A stretch of DNA of 11,853 nucleotides from CAYXRS01 sp964636485 (GTDB taxonomy: Bacteria > Gemmatimonadota > Gemmatimonadetes > Gemmatimonadales > Gemmatimonadaceae): positions 1 to 11,853 of the forward strand of contig CAZWSO010000074.1 in the NCBI GenBank assembly GCA_964636485.1, given 5' to 3'. Both the position numbers and the translations under genes were made by a program. Below the pieces are notes generated by a model, which was not told the DNA's origin, made no database searches, and saw only the letters and a program-made list of their open reading frames with translations. Numbering within the stretch: position 1 is the first letter of the stretch; the number at the start of each line of letters is the position of its first letter. Shown in pieces: positions 1 through 5,089 of this stretch.

Positions 1-65
1 CGACGGGCCAATCACTTACGGTGGTTGGCTCGTGTCGTTTCTGGATGAGGTACCCTCACGCCTGC

Positions 66-170
66 TTAAGCACCGATTTTTTCGCTTGCTGCGTCCTGCA
101 TCGCCGCGATCGTTTCCCACTTGTCGCGGTCCGCCTGGCTCGGCAGCAAGCGGCCGTAAACGTCGCGACG
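66..170 (-). pseudogene. Tyrosine recombinase (integrase) C-terminal remnant
   Basis: Read on the minus strand, the frame ending at the TAA at 66-68 encodes RRDVYGRLLPSQADRDKW followed by about 17 more residues. The DVYG-[HR]-L-[LF]-P pattern is typical of the last conserved box of phage-type tyrosine recombinases, where the Tyr (codon 156-158) is the DNA-attacking nucleophile, and an alpha-helical tail then ends the protein. Upstream of about 170 the frame enters low-complexity Ala/Pro codons and then the tRNA 3' end. The catalytic core with its Arg and His residues is therefore absent, and the gene is a truncated remnant. Its position immediately beside a tRNA 3' fragment is where an integrase and its attachment site would be expected. 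The assignment rests on one motif box plus context, so a chance match cannot be excluded. Confidence 0.55.
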
Positions 171-185
171 TGCGGCTGCAGGTGC

Positions 186-217
186 CGGGGTCGCCGGTTC
201 AAATCCCGCCGTCCCGA
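186..217 (+). repeat. Displaced tRNA 3' end (likely tRNA-Pro), att-like
   Basis: A T-arm is visible: gccgg at 193-197, the loop ttcaaat at 198-204, and cccgc at 205-209, with one C-C mismatch in the stem. It is followed by the acceptor strand cgtcccg (210-216) and discriminator A217. The string gtcgccggttcaaatc and the acceptor cgtcccg match what I recall of bacterial tRNA-Pro. The matching 5' acceptor strand cgggacg, a D-arm and a UGG/GGG/CGG anticodon are not found upstream; recombinase-tail sequence is there instead. I infer that this is the original 3' end of a tRNA left behind when an element integrated, with the intact tRNA beyond the left edge. An independently decayed tRNA is the alternative. 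Confidence 0.6.
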
Positions 218-250
218 TTGCAGAGAAACAGAAGCTTGCATGGGAAAGAG

Positions 251-285
251 AAAGCCCGACACCGGTGTATCCATGTCGGGCTTTT
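251..285 (+). terminator. Intrinsic terminator after tRNA-like 3' end
   Basis: Perfect 11-bp inverted repeat: aaagcccgaca (251-261) pairs with tgtcgggcttt (274-284) across a 12-nt loop, and the plus-strand 3' arm ends in TTTT. It lies 33 nt after the tRNA 3' end and is most simply the original tRNA terminator. It could also stop minus-strand transcripts coming from the lipoprotein gene at 327-977. Confidence 0.85.
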
Positions 286-326
286 GCCTGTCTCCGCACC
301 CTAAAGCCGCCTCTCAGAACTAGGCC

Positions 327-977
327 TTACAACGCCTCGGCGTCGAGCACCACTACCCCCAATCCGCTCCCAGCGCACCCACTGTCGCCCTGCACTACGA
401 ACGATGCGGCCACGTCCAGTGCGCTCGCCGAGATGCCGGCCCACCGCTCGGCCATGTGCACCCGCATGATGTCACCGAGGATCGCGATTCCGCCTTGGGA
501 TCTGCCGATGCTCTCGATGCAGAAGTCCGACGTACCCGATGGCTTGGTTCCTCCGGAAAGCTGCACGGGGTGCGTATGCCATCCGTCGGGGTTCTGCCGC
601 GAGTCGCGGCCAATGACCGGGTGGATTACGGCTACTATGCCCGCTCCCGTGTCCAGGTCCGCCCAGGCGTAGCCGAAGACCGCCACGGAGGTGATGTAGC
701 TGTCGGGGAACCGCGGGATGGATCCCGCCGCATCCACGGTCAGGTGCAGCGATTTGCCGCGACCTTGCGCCGTGGCGCCCTCCAGTCCGGCATAGTCCGG
801 TACGGAGGTGATCGACGGTGCCGCATGCACGCCATGCTGGACGGGGGAGTGGGCGAGGAGCTCCGAACTCCTCTCAGGGCCAAGCAGTGAAGGCGGCGCC
901 TCTTCCGTGCATGCGGTGATGAACAGCGCGCCCCACAGCGCTATCGTCGGGGCGATCACCATGGCTGAGAGCTTCAT
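327..977 (-). CDS. Predicted lipoprotein, unknown family
   Basis: This encodes a 216-residue exported protein. Residues 1-22 form a lipoprotein signal peptide (KxxS start, hydrophobic core to residue 20) ending in the lipobox ITAC, with Cys23 as the lipidation site. The start is supported by GGAGGT just upstream of the ATG. The mature part is rich in Gly, Ser and Val and looks beta-structured. Visible landmarks are FGYAWADLDTG (101-111), a GWHTHP motif with two closely spaced histidines (132-137), and two cysteines (153 and 201) that could form a disulfide in the periplasm or outside the cell. I do not recognise the family and assign no function. The gene sits alone between two tRNA remnants and is probably accessory. 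A broken reading frame lies directly upstream on the same strand (stop at 993-995), which could once have been its operon partner. Confidence 0.8.
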   Translation of the reverse strand: MKLSAMVIAPTIALWGALFITACTEEAPPSLLGPERSSELLAHSPVQHGVHAAPSITSVPDYAGLEGATAQGRGKSLHLTVDAAGSIPRFPDSYITSVAVFGYAWADLDTGAGIVAVIHPVIGRDSRQNPDGWHTHPVQLSGGTKPSGTSDFCIESIGRSQGGIAILGDIMRVHMAERWAGISASALDVAASFVVQGDSGCAGSGLGVVVLDAEAL

Positions 978-992
978 ACAACCTCCATGCCT

Positions 993-1175
993 TCAGTTAC
1001 CGGTCGACGCGCCGGCGGCGCCATCTGTGGCAGTCTGGACCGTCTGGACTTCCTGCTGAGACTGCTCGCTTCGCGAACTGATCTCGCGGTAGGGGTTACC
1101 CTCGTCAAGATGGTAAGAAAAGCCGAACGAAATGGTCACGTCCGGACGCAGCTTCTTCTTCAGCTCAGTTCCATG
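993..1175 (-). pseudogene. Start-less C-terminal fragment, possibly an outer-membrane protein
   Basis: The minus-strand frame ending at TGA (993-995) stays open for 60 codons back to consecutive in-frame TAA/TAG stops (1176-1181). It reads ELKKKLRPDVTISFGFSY, then HLDEGNPYREI, then a tail rich in Gln, Thr, Ser and Ala. It contains no ATG. An ATG with a good ribosome-binding site (AAGGAG, 7-nt spacing) lies at 1172-1174 but in the neighbouring frame, and it meets a TGA after four codons; a single-base frameshift would join MELS to the open frame. The composition looks genuinely coding, and VTISFGFSYHL resembles a terminal beta-strand of an outer-membrane protein, although I cannot name a family. 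It ends 15 bp before the lipoprotein start at 977. I read it as a truncated or frameshifted gene. Confidence 0.4.
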
Positions 1176-1206
1176 CTATTACTCCTTGGCAGCGCCGTCA
1201 AGAAGC

Positions 1207-1258
1207 CCAGGAATGGGGCCTTGGGTCAATTTGAAATTGACCCAAGGCCAGGAATGGG
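1207..1258. repeat. Long palindrome with flanking 11-bp direct repeats
   Basis: Arm 1217-1232 (ggccttgggtcaattt) is the exact reverse complement of 1234-1249, with a single central G at 1233, giving a 33-bp perfect palindrome. The direct repeat ccaggaatggg occurs at 1207-1217 and again at 1248-1258, overlapping the outer end of each arm. The centre is AT-rich, unlike the surroundings. There is no T-run on either side, so it is not a standard terminator. It could be a small palindromic mobile repeat with target duplication, an operator, or a remnant of a larger element. Confidence 0.75.
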
Positions 1259-1326
1259 TAGCATTCGGTCCGCGATGTCCCGGTGCGCTCCGTTCCGCGT
1301 TATTCCGCATTTTCAGGGGGAGAAGG

Positions 1327-1349
1327 GTCCTTGCCGGGGGGGCAGGACC
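1327..1349. repeat. GC-rich hairpin before tRNA half
   Basis: ggtcc (1327-1331) pairs with ggacc (1345-1349), and inside it tgcc pairs with ggca around a G-rich loop, with one bulged T. It occupies the place where the D-arm of a tRNA-Met would be expected, but it does not have D-arm sequence or geometry. It may be part of whatever sequence replaced the tRNA 5' half. Function unknown. Confidence 0.35.
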
Positions 1350-1351
1350 AA

Positions 1352-1393
1352 CTCATAATGCTGGAGTCGCGGGCTCGAGTCCCGCCCCTGCTA
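1352..1393 (+). repeat. tRNA 3' half with CAT anticodon loop (likely tRNA-Met), att-like
   Basis: In order: a 7-nt anticodon loop ctcataa (1352-1358; CAT at 1354-1356), the 3' anticodon strand tgctg (1359-1363), a 5-nt variable loop gagtc, a perfect 5-bp T-stem gcggg/cccgc (1369-1373 and 1381-1385) around ctcgagt, the acceptor strand ccctgct (1386-1392) and discriminator A1393. This spacing is exactly that of a tRNA from position 32 to 73. The 5' partner is missing: no agcaggg acceptor strand or D-arm precedes it, and the 5' anticodon strand (needed: cagca) reads accaa. Position 54 is C instead of T. It is therefore non-functional: either a displaced 3' half left by an integrase that crosses over in the anticodon loop, or a tRNA-Met decayed in its 5' half. 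Confidence 0.65.
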
Positions 1394-1457
1394 CTGCAAC
1401 GCAACGACTTACCTTGGTTTTTGGCACCGATTTGCCTGGCACAAGCAGCGAAAAAAT

Positions 1458-1496
1458 GGGCGAGTGGGGCAGCCGTCTGCCTCATTCGCCCCTTTT
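1458..1496 (+). terminator. Strong intrinsic terminator (probably bidirectional)
   Basis: A 15-bp stem pairs 1458-1472 (starting gggcgagt) with 1477-1491 (ending attcgccc), with two G-T wobbles and a 4-nt loop ccgt. It is followed by TTTT at 1493-1496. Six A residues precede the stem (1451-1456), so it should also work on the minus strand. It sits about 65 nt after the tRNA-Met half and isolates the CNNM genes from upstream transcription. Confidence 0.85.
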
Positions 1497-1528
1497 CCGG
1501 CTGATACCTGTTCCACTCTGCCCGCCAT

Positions 1529-1557
1529 TTGCGTGAGCCGCCAGGCTTGCCGATGAT
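1529..1557 (+). promoter_or_regulatory. Weak sigma-70-like promoter candidate for the CNNM genes
   Basis: TTGCGT (1529-1534) and GATGAT (1552-1557) are separated by 17 bp and lie between the terminator and the CNNM start at 1567. Initiation would fall only a few bases before the ATG, which would fit the absence of a visible ribosome-binding site there (a leaderless or nearly leaderless mRNA). Both boxes are poor matches, so this is a candidate only. Confidence 0.2.
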
Positions 1558-1566
1558 CAGCCCGAC

Positions 1567-2886
1567 ATGAGCCCGCTGACCTGGGCGGTCATCCTCGTTC
1601 TGATAGCCGTCAACGCGCTGTACGTCGCGGCGGAGTTCGCCGCCGTCGGCGCACGGCGGAGTCGGATCCAGCAGCGCGCCGAGCAGGGAAGCGCGCTGGC
1701 CCGCCGCCTCATGCCGATCCTGCAGGAGCCGGGTCGGCTGGACCGCTACATCGCGGCTTGCCAGGTCGGCATCACCATCTCCAGTCTGGTGCTGGGCGCA
1801 TTCGGGCAGATCACGCTGGCACGTGACCTCGCGCCACTGCTCGAACGATTTGCGGGAATGCAGCAGCTTGCAGCCAACTCCACCGCGGCCATCAGCGTGC
1901 TCATCGTGCTGACGGTGATGCAGATGGTACTCGGCGAGCTGGTGCCGAAGTCGGTGGCGCTCCAGTACCCCACGCAGACGGCGATGGCGACGGTGCTGCC
2001 GGTCCAGTGGACACTCTCCGGCCTGTCGTGGTTTATCGACGTGCTCAACGGCAGCGGGCTGCTCGTGTTGCGCGCCCTTCGCGTGCGGGAGGCCGGGCAC
2101 CGCCACATCCACTCCCCGGAAGAGATCGAGCTGCTCATTGCCGAGAGCCGCGATGGCGGCCTCCTCGAGCCGGATGAACACCGCCGGCTGCGGAAGGCGC
2201 TCCAGCTTGGCACTCGGACGGTGAACGACATGATAGTGCCGCGTACGCACATCGTCGCTCTCGACGTTGAGAGCACGTACGATGAGGTGCTTCGCACGGC
2301 GGTGGAATCGCCTTTCACTCGCTTGCCGGTCTACGAGGAGAGCATCGATAACATCGTGGGGCTGGTGCACGTGCGCGACGTAGCCCTTCACTCGCTCGCT
2401 CCAGGTGGGGTGTACTCGATCCGAGCGATCACACGACCGATCCTCGTGGTGCCGCAGAGCATGTCCGCCGAGCGGCTGCTCGCAAAGATGCGCGAGGAGC
2501 GGCGACAGATGGCGGTCGTCGCCGATGAATTCGGGGGGACGGCTGGCTTGGTGACGATCGTCGACGTTCTGGGCGAGCTGCTGGGCGATGTCGGGGACGA
2601 GTTCAAGGTGGCCCAGCAGCTCCCGGAGCGGCTTCCGGACGGCCGCGTTCGGCTGCCGGGCCATGTAGCGCTGGATGAGGCGGCACAATGGATCGGAGTC
2701 GAATGGAGCGGGGCGTCGCATACTGTATCAGGCCGGGTGATGGAAGAGCTCGGGCGCGTCCCCACTGAAGGAGAGCGGCTGGTCATCGAGGGAGTGCCGG
2801 TGGTGGTAGAGCGGGTCCGGCGACGCCACGTCGAGATGGTAGTGGCGTCGCCTGTGCGGGCGCCGGCGAGCGGTGAGCAAACATGA
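1567..2886 (+). CDS. CNNM/CorC-family membrane protein (DUF21-CBS-CorC), copy 1
   Basis: This 439-residue inner-membrane protein belongs to the CNNM/HlyC-CorC family, whose members take part in Mg2+/Co2+ transport or efflux. Residues 1-190 are the DUF21 transmembrane domain, with hallmarks AEFAAVGARRSRI (22-34), CQVGITISSLVLG (65-77) and GELVPKS (123-129). A tandem CBS pair follows (about 215-340; VPRTHIVALD in the first and DEFGGTAGLVTIVDVLGEL in the second), where nucleotide may bind. The CorC_HlyC domain is at about 350-425 and ends in the usual beta-rich R/E pattern. The length is normal for the family. The start is set by the hydrophobic N-terminus; no clear ribosome-binding site precedes it. 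The stop overlaps the next CNNM gene (ATGA), so the two are co-translated. The hemolysin label often given to such genes has little functional basis. Confidence 0.92.
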   Translation: MSPLTWAVILVLIAVNALYVAAEFAAVGARRSRIQQRAEQGSALARRLMPILQEPGRLDRYIAACQVGITISSLVLGAFGQITLARDLAPLLERFAGMQQLAANSTAAISVLIVLTVMQMVLGELVPKSVALQYPTQTAMATVLPVQWTLSGLSWFIDVLNGSGLLVLRALRVREAGHRHIHSPEEIELLIAESRDGGLLEPDEHRRLRKALQLGTRTVNDMIVPRTHIVALDVESTYDEVLRTAVESPFTRLPVYEESIDNIVGLVHVRDVALHSLAPGGVYSIRAITRPILVVPQSMSAERLLAKMREERRQMAVVADEFGGTAGLVTIVDVLGELLGDVGDEFKVAQQLPERLPDGRVRLPGHVALDEAAQWIGVEWSGASHTVSGRVMEELGRVPTEGERLVIEGVPVVVERVRRRHVEMVVASPVRAPASGEQT

Positions 2887-4184
2887 TGGTCGCCGTCATT
2901 CTCACGCTGATACTGCTCAACGCGCTCTTCGTGGCTGCGGAATTCGCCATTGTTGGTGCGCCTCGCGCGGCGATCGACCGCCTGGCCAGCGGCGGCAACC
3001 GTGCGGCACGGCTGGTGTCCACGGTACTGCATGACCCACGGCGCCTCGACCGGTTTATCGCCACGGCGCAGCTCGGCATCACGCTCGCCAGCCTGGGGCT
3101 TGGGGCGTACGGCGAGCACGCCCTCGCTTCCTGGATCGCTCAGCGCCTGGAGATGACCGGTATTTCCCGGTGGATCGCCGCGCACACGCTTGCAACCATC
3201 GTCGCGGTTTCGGTGCTCACGTACTTCCACATTGTTCTCGGCGAGATGGTACCGAAGTCCATCGCCCTCCAGCGCGCTGACCGCATCGTGCTCTGGATCG
3301 CACCTGTGATCCGTGTGGTGCAGTTCGCCGTTTACCCGCTGGTGGCGCTTCTCAACGGGCTCGGCAACCTGATCCTTCGCGCGCTGGGAGTGGAGCGACG
3401 CACCGTGGGCGCCGATTACTTTCGCACGCCAGAGGACATCTCGTTCGTCGTGCGCGAGAGCCACGCCGGCGGGCTGCTGCGTCGCGAAGCCGCACAGGTG
3501 ATCCACGAGCTGCTCGAGTTCGGTGATCTTACCGCTGGCGAGATCATGGTACCGCGCGTACGGGTGAAGGGCATTCCGCTGGGTGCGACAGTCGAGCAGC
3601 TGCAGGCGGTGCTCGCCTCCAGCCCCCACACGCGCTATCCGGTTTATCGCGACACCCTCGATACCGTGACAGGGGTGGTGCACGTGAAGGACGTACTTCG
3701 TTGCGTTTCGCGAAGACGCTCGCTTTCAGACGACTACGTTCGCAACGTGCCGTTCGTGCCGGAGACGGCGATCATGGACGAGGTGATCGCGGTCATGCGG
3801 CGCTATCGGTCGCATCTGGCCATCGTTATGGATGAGCACGGCGGGATGGCCGGGCTCATCACTCTGGAGGATCTGTTCGAGGAGGTCGTGGGCGAGATCA
3901 GTGAGGGCGCGGCCACGTTACCCGAGATCGTTCGCGAATCGGCGTTCCGGGTTCAGGCAGCGGGAACCGCTCGGGTGGAGGATGTCGGGAACGCTCTCGG
4001 AGTGATACTCGAGCATGAGGACGTCGATACCGTCAGCGGACTCGTGCTCACTCTCCTCGGCCGCCCCCCGGAGCTGGAGGACGCCGTGATCTTCAATGGT
4101 GTGGAGTTCCGGGTTACCGCCGTGGATGGTCGTGGCGTAGGACGTTCGACTGCCACACTCGTTGCACCACCGGCAGCACGGTGA
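2883..4184 (+). CDS. CNNM/CorC-family membrane protein (DUF21-CBS-CorC), copy 2
   Basis: This 433-residue paralogue of the upstream gene has the same layout. The DUF21 membrane domain is at 1-175 (AEFAIVGAPRAAI 19-31, QLGITLASLGLG 63-74, GEMVPKS 120-126), the CBS pair at about 215-340 (VPRVRVKGIPLG and DEHGGMAGLITLEDLFEEVVGEI), and the CorC_HlyC domain at about 348-428. It starts at the ATG that overlaps the previous stop; an adjacent ATG at 2886 would shorten it by one residue. CNNM proteins are known to dimerise through DUF21 and CBS, so this tightly coupled pair could form a heterodimer, which is an inference. Compared with copy 1, the DUF21 Cys of CQVGIT is replaced by Ala (AQLGIT). A 135-bp gap follows before the next gene. 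Confidence 0.92.
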   Translation: MMVAVILTLILLNALFVAAEFAIVGAPRAAIDRLASGGNRAARLVSTVLHDPRRLDRFIATAQLGITLASLGLGAYGEHALASWIAQRLEMTGISRWIAAHTLATIVAVSVLTYFHIVLGEMVPKSIALQRADRIVLWIAPVIRVVQFAVYPLVALLNGLGNLILRALGVERRTVGADYFRTPEDISFVVRESHAGGLLRREAAQVIHELLEFGDLTAGEIMVPRVRVKGIPLGATVEQLQAVLASSPHTRYPVYRDTLDTVTGVVHVKDVLRCVSRRRSLSDDYVRNVPFVPETAIMDEVIAVMRRYRSHLAIVMDEHGGMAGLITLEDLFEEVVGEISEGAATLPEIVRESAFRVQAAGTARVEDVGNALGVILEHEDVDTVSGLVLTLLGRPPELEDAVIFNGVEFRVTAVDGRGVGRSTATLVAPPAAR

Positions 4185-4319
4185 GCGCGGCCACCTGCAT
4201 GTGAGGTGTGGTGCGTGTAGATTACCGGCCGCGCACGGTCCTCACGAAGGCGCCGTTGCGCTGAAGTCCGGCGGTCAGGGGAAAGGCGGACGGAGGTGTG
4301 GCGTAGCCGGGAGCGGATC

Positions 4320-4538
4320 ATGCGCGAGCTCGTGGATGTCGAGGGGCGGAAATGGGATGCCGTAGTGGGCAAGGAATCGTGGGGAACGCTGGTGATCATC
4401 TTCTCCCCCCGGGACGGTGGAGCGCCACGCAAGAACATTCTGCATGCCGAGACATCGTTCGATGCCGAGCGAGAGCTGGCGGCGATGCTGGAGGAGGAGC
4501 TGCGCGACCGGCTGGCGGTGGCGCAGCCATGGACCTGA
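4320..4538 (+). CDS. Small conserved-looking protein, unknown function
   Basis: A 72-residue soluble, acidic protein (MRELVDVEGRKWDAVVGKES, then WGTLVIIFSPRDGG, ending in a Glu-rich helix before QPWT). I chose the ATG at 4320 because GGAG lies 6 nt upstream; a GTG at 4296 would add eight residues but has poorer spacing. The N-terminal half looks like a short beta-hairpin unit and residues 45-67 an amphipathic helix. I do not recognise a named family, and codon use matches its neighbours. It lies 26 bp before the SET-domain gene on the same strand and is probably co-transcribed with it, so a role linked to that enzyme is possible but unproven. There is no signal peptide or membrane segment. 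Confidence 0.65.
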   Translation: MRELVDVEGRKWDAVVGKESWGTLVIIFSPRDGGAPRKNILHAETSFDAERELAAMLEEELRDRLAVAQPWT

Positions 4539-4564
4539 ACAGAACGGGAGTGGCTTAGCCGTCA

Positions 4565-5089
4565 ATGCCCACGAAGAAAACAAGGAGAAAAGCGCCGCTG
4601 TTTGTATTAAGAGGTTCGCCAATCCAGGGACAAGGCGCGTTCGCGGTGAGGCGCATTCGCAAGGGCCAGCGGATCATAGAGTATGTCGGCGAGCGCATCA
4701 CGCAGGAGGAGGCGGATCGGCGTTACGATGACGACAAGATGGATCGCCACCACACCTTCCTGTTCGCGGTCGATGACGATGTCGTCATAGACGCAGCGGT
4801 GAACGGTAACGACGCGCGGTTCATCAATCACTCCTGCGATCCCAACTGCCAGGCAGTGGACGAGGACGGACGCATTTTCATCGAGGCGATCAGGAACATT
4901 CAGCCCGGCGCGGAGCTCGCCTACGATTACCGCTATGAGCGCGATCCGGACGATGGCCCCGAGCGTGAGGGGCTGTACCCGTGCCGGTGCGGAACTACGC
5001 GCTGTCGCGGGACGCTGCTGGCCCCGGCCAAGCGGCGTCGCAAGAAAGAGCGTGCTCGCAGGAAAGGGGGCGGGAGCGGACGACGGTGA
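4565..5089 (+). CDS. SET-domain protein-lysine methyltransferase with post-SET motif
   Basis: This 174-residue enzyme is expected to transfer methyl groups from S-adenosylmethionine to lysine side chains of a protein. The SET domain spans about 12-125: GSPIQGQGAFA (17-27) is the SAM-binding start, RFINHSCDPNC (85-95) the signature that binds SAM and substrate, and ELAYDYRY (117-124) carries the catalytic-type Tyr. A post-SET motif CRCGTTRCRG (140-149) supplies three Cys which, with Cys91 of the signature, can hold a zinc ion as in eukaryotic SUV39-type enzymes. The tail (about 154-174) is almost all Lys/Arg/Gly and could bind DNA, RNA or an acidic partner. The start has no good ribosome-binding site. 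The stop overlaps the GTG of the next gene (GTGA). Bacterial SET proteins are scattered and often transferred, and the target here is unknown. Confidence 0.9.
   Translation: MPTKKTRRKAPLFVLRGSPIQGQGAFAVRRIRKGQRIIEYVGERITQEEADRRYDDDKMDRHHTFLFAVDDDVVIDAAVNGNDARFINHSCDPNCQAVDEDGRIFIEAIRNIQPGAELAYDYRYERDPDDGPEREGLYPCRCGTTRCRGTLLAPAKRRRKKERARRKGGGSGRR

Larger units (their letters stand above)
1..326. other. Gene-poor left edge: integration scar
   Basis: No intact gene is visible in this stretch. It holds the C-terminal remnant of a tyrosine recombinase on the minus strand (66-170), a tRNA 3' end on the plus strand (about 186-217), and an intrinsic terminator (251-285). Bases 1-65 contain only short hairpins (for example ccaatca at 8-14 with tggttgg at 21-27) and nothing I can name. 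Open frames that run across the whole stretch read through the tRNA sequence and give the familiar artefact peptide GFEPATP; they are not credible proteins. Confidence 0.6.
978..1566. other. 589-bp intergenic region with repeats and remnants
   Basis: No intact gene is visible. The contents are a start-less coding remnant on the minus strand (993-1175), a palindrome with flanking direct repeats (1207-1258), a hairpin ggtcc...ggacc (1327-1349), the 3' half of a tRNA (1352-1393), an intrinsic terminator (1458-1496) and a weak promoter candidate for the downstream CNNM genes (1529-1557). Open frames across 1132-1536 on either strand read through the tRNA and hairpins and are not convincing as proteins. 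Confidence 0.6.

Noticed and set aside
71..102. Possible tmRNA tag (codons reading FSLAAS near the left edge)
   Set aside because: No stop follows the LAA-like codons, and the sequence is better explained as the antisense of the recombinase tail; the downstream T-arm fits tRNA-Pro.
127..217. Intact leucine tRNA (a TAA at 157-159 inside a 5-bp stem)
   Set aside because: Position 33 would be G instead of the invariant T, no matching 5' acceptor strand exists, and the D-arm cannot be drawn.
56..299. Minus-strand frames encoding GFEPATP or similar as a protein
   Set aside because: This peptide is the well-known translation of a tRNA T-arm/acceptor sequence; only the part left of about 170 resembles a real protein (recombinase tail).
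1300..3683. Long minus-strand frames (473 and 431 codons) opposite the CNNM genes
   Set aside because: They are rich in Arg, His, Gln and Pro, show no domain, and lie antisense to two unmistakable CNNM proteins; they are open only because of the GC-rich codon use of the real genes.
4185..4234. 8-bp inverted repeat gcgcggcc/ggccgcgc after the second CNNM gene
   Set aside because: The loop is 34 nt, there is no T-run, and short GC repeats of this kind are expected by chance in this composition; too weak to call a terminator.
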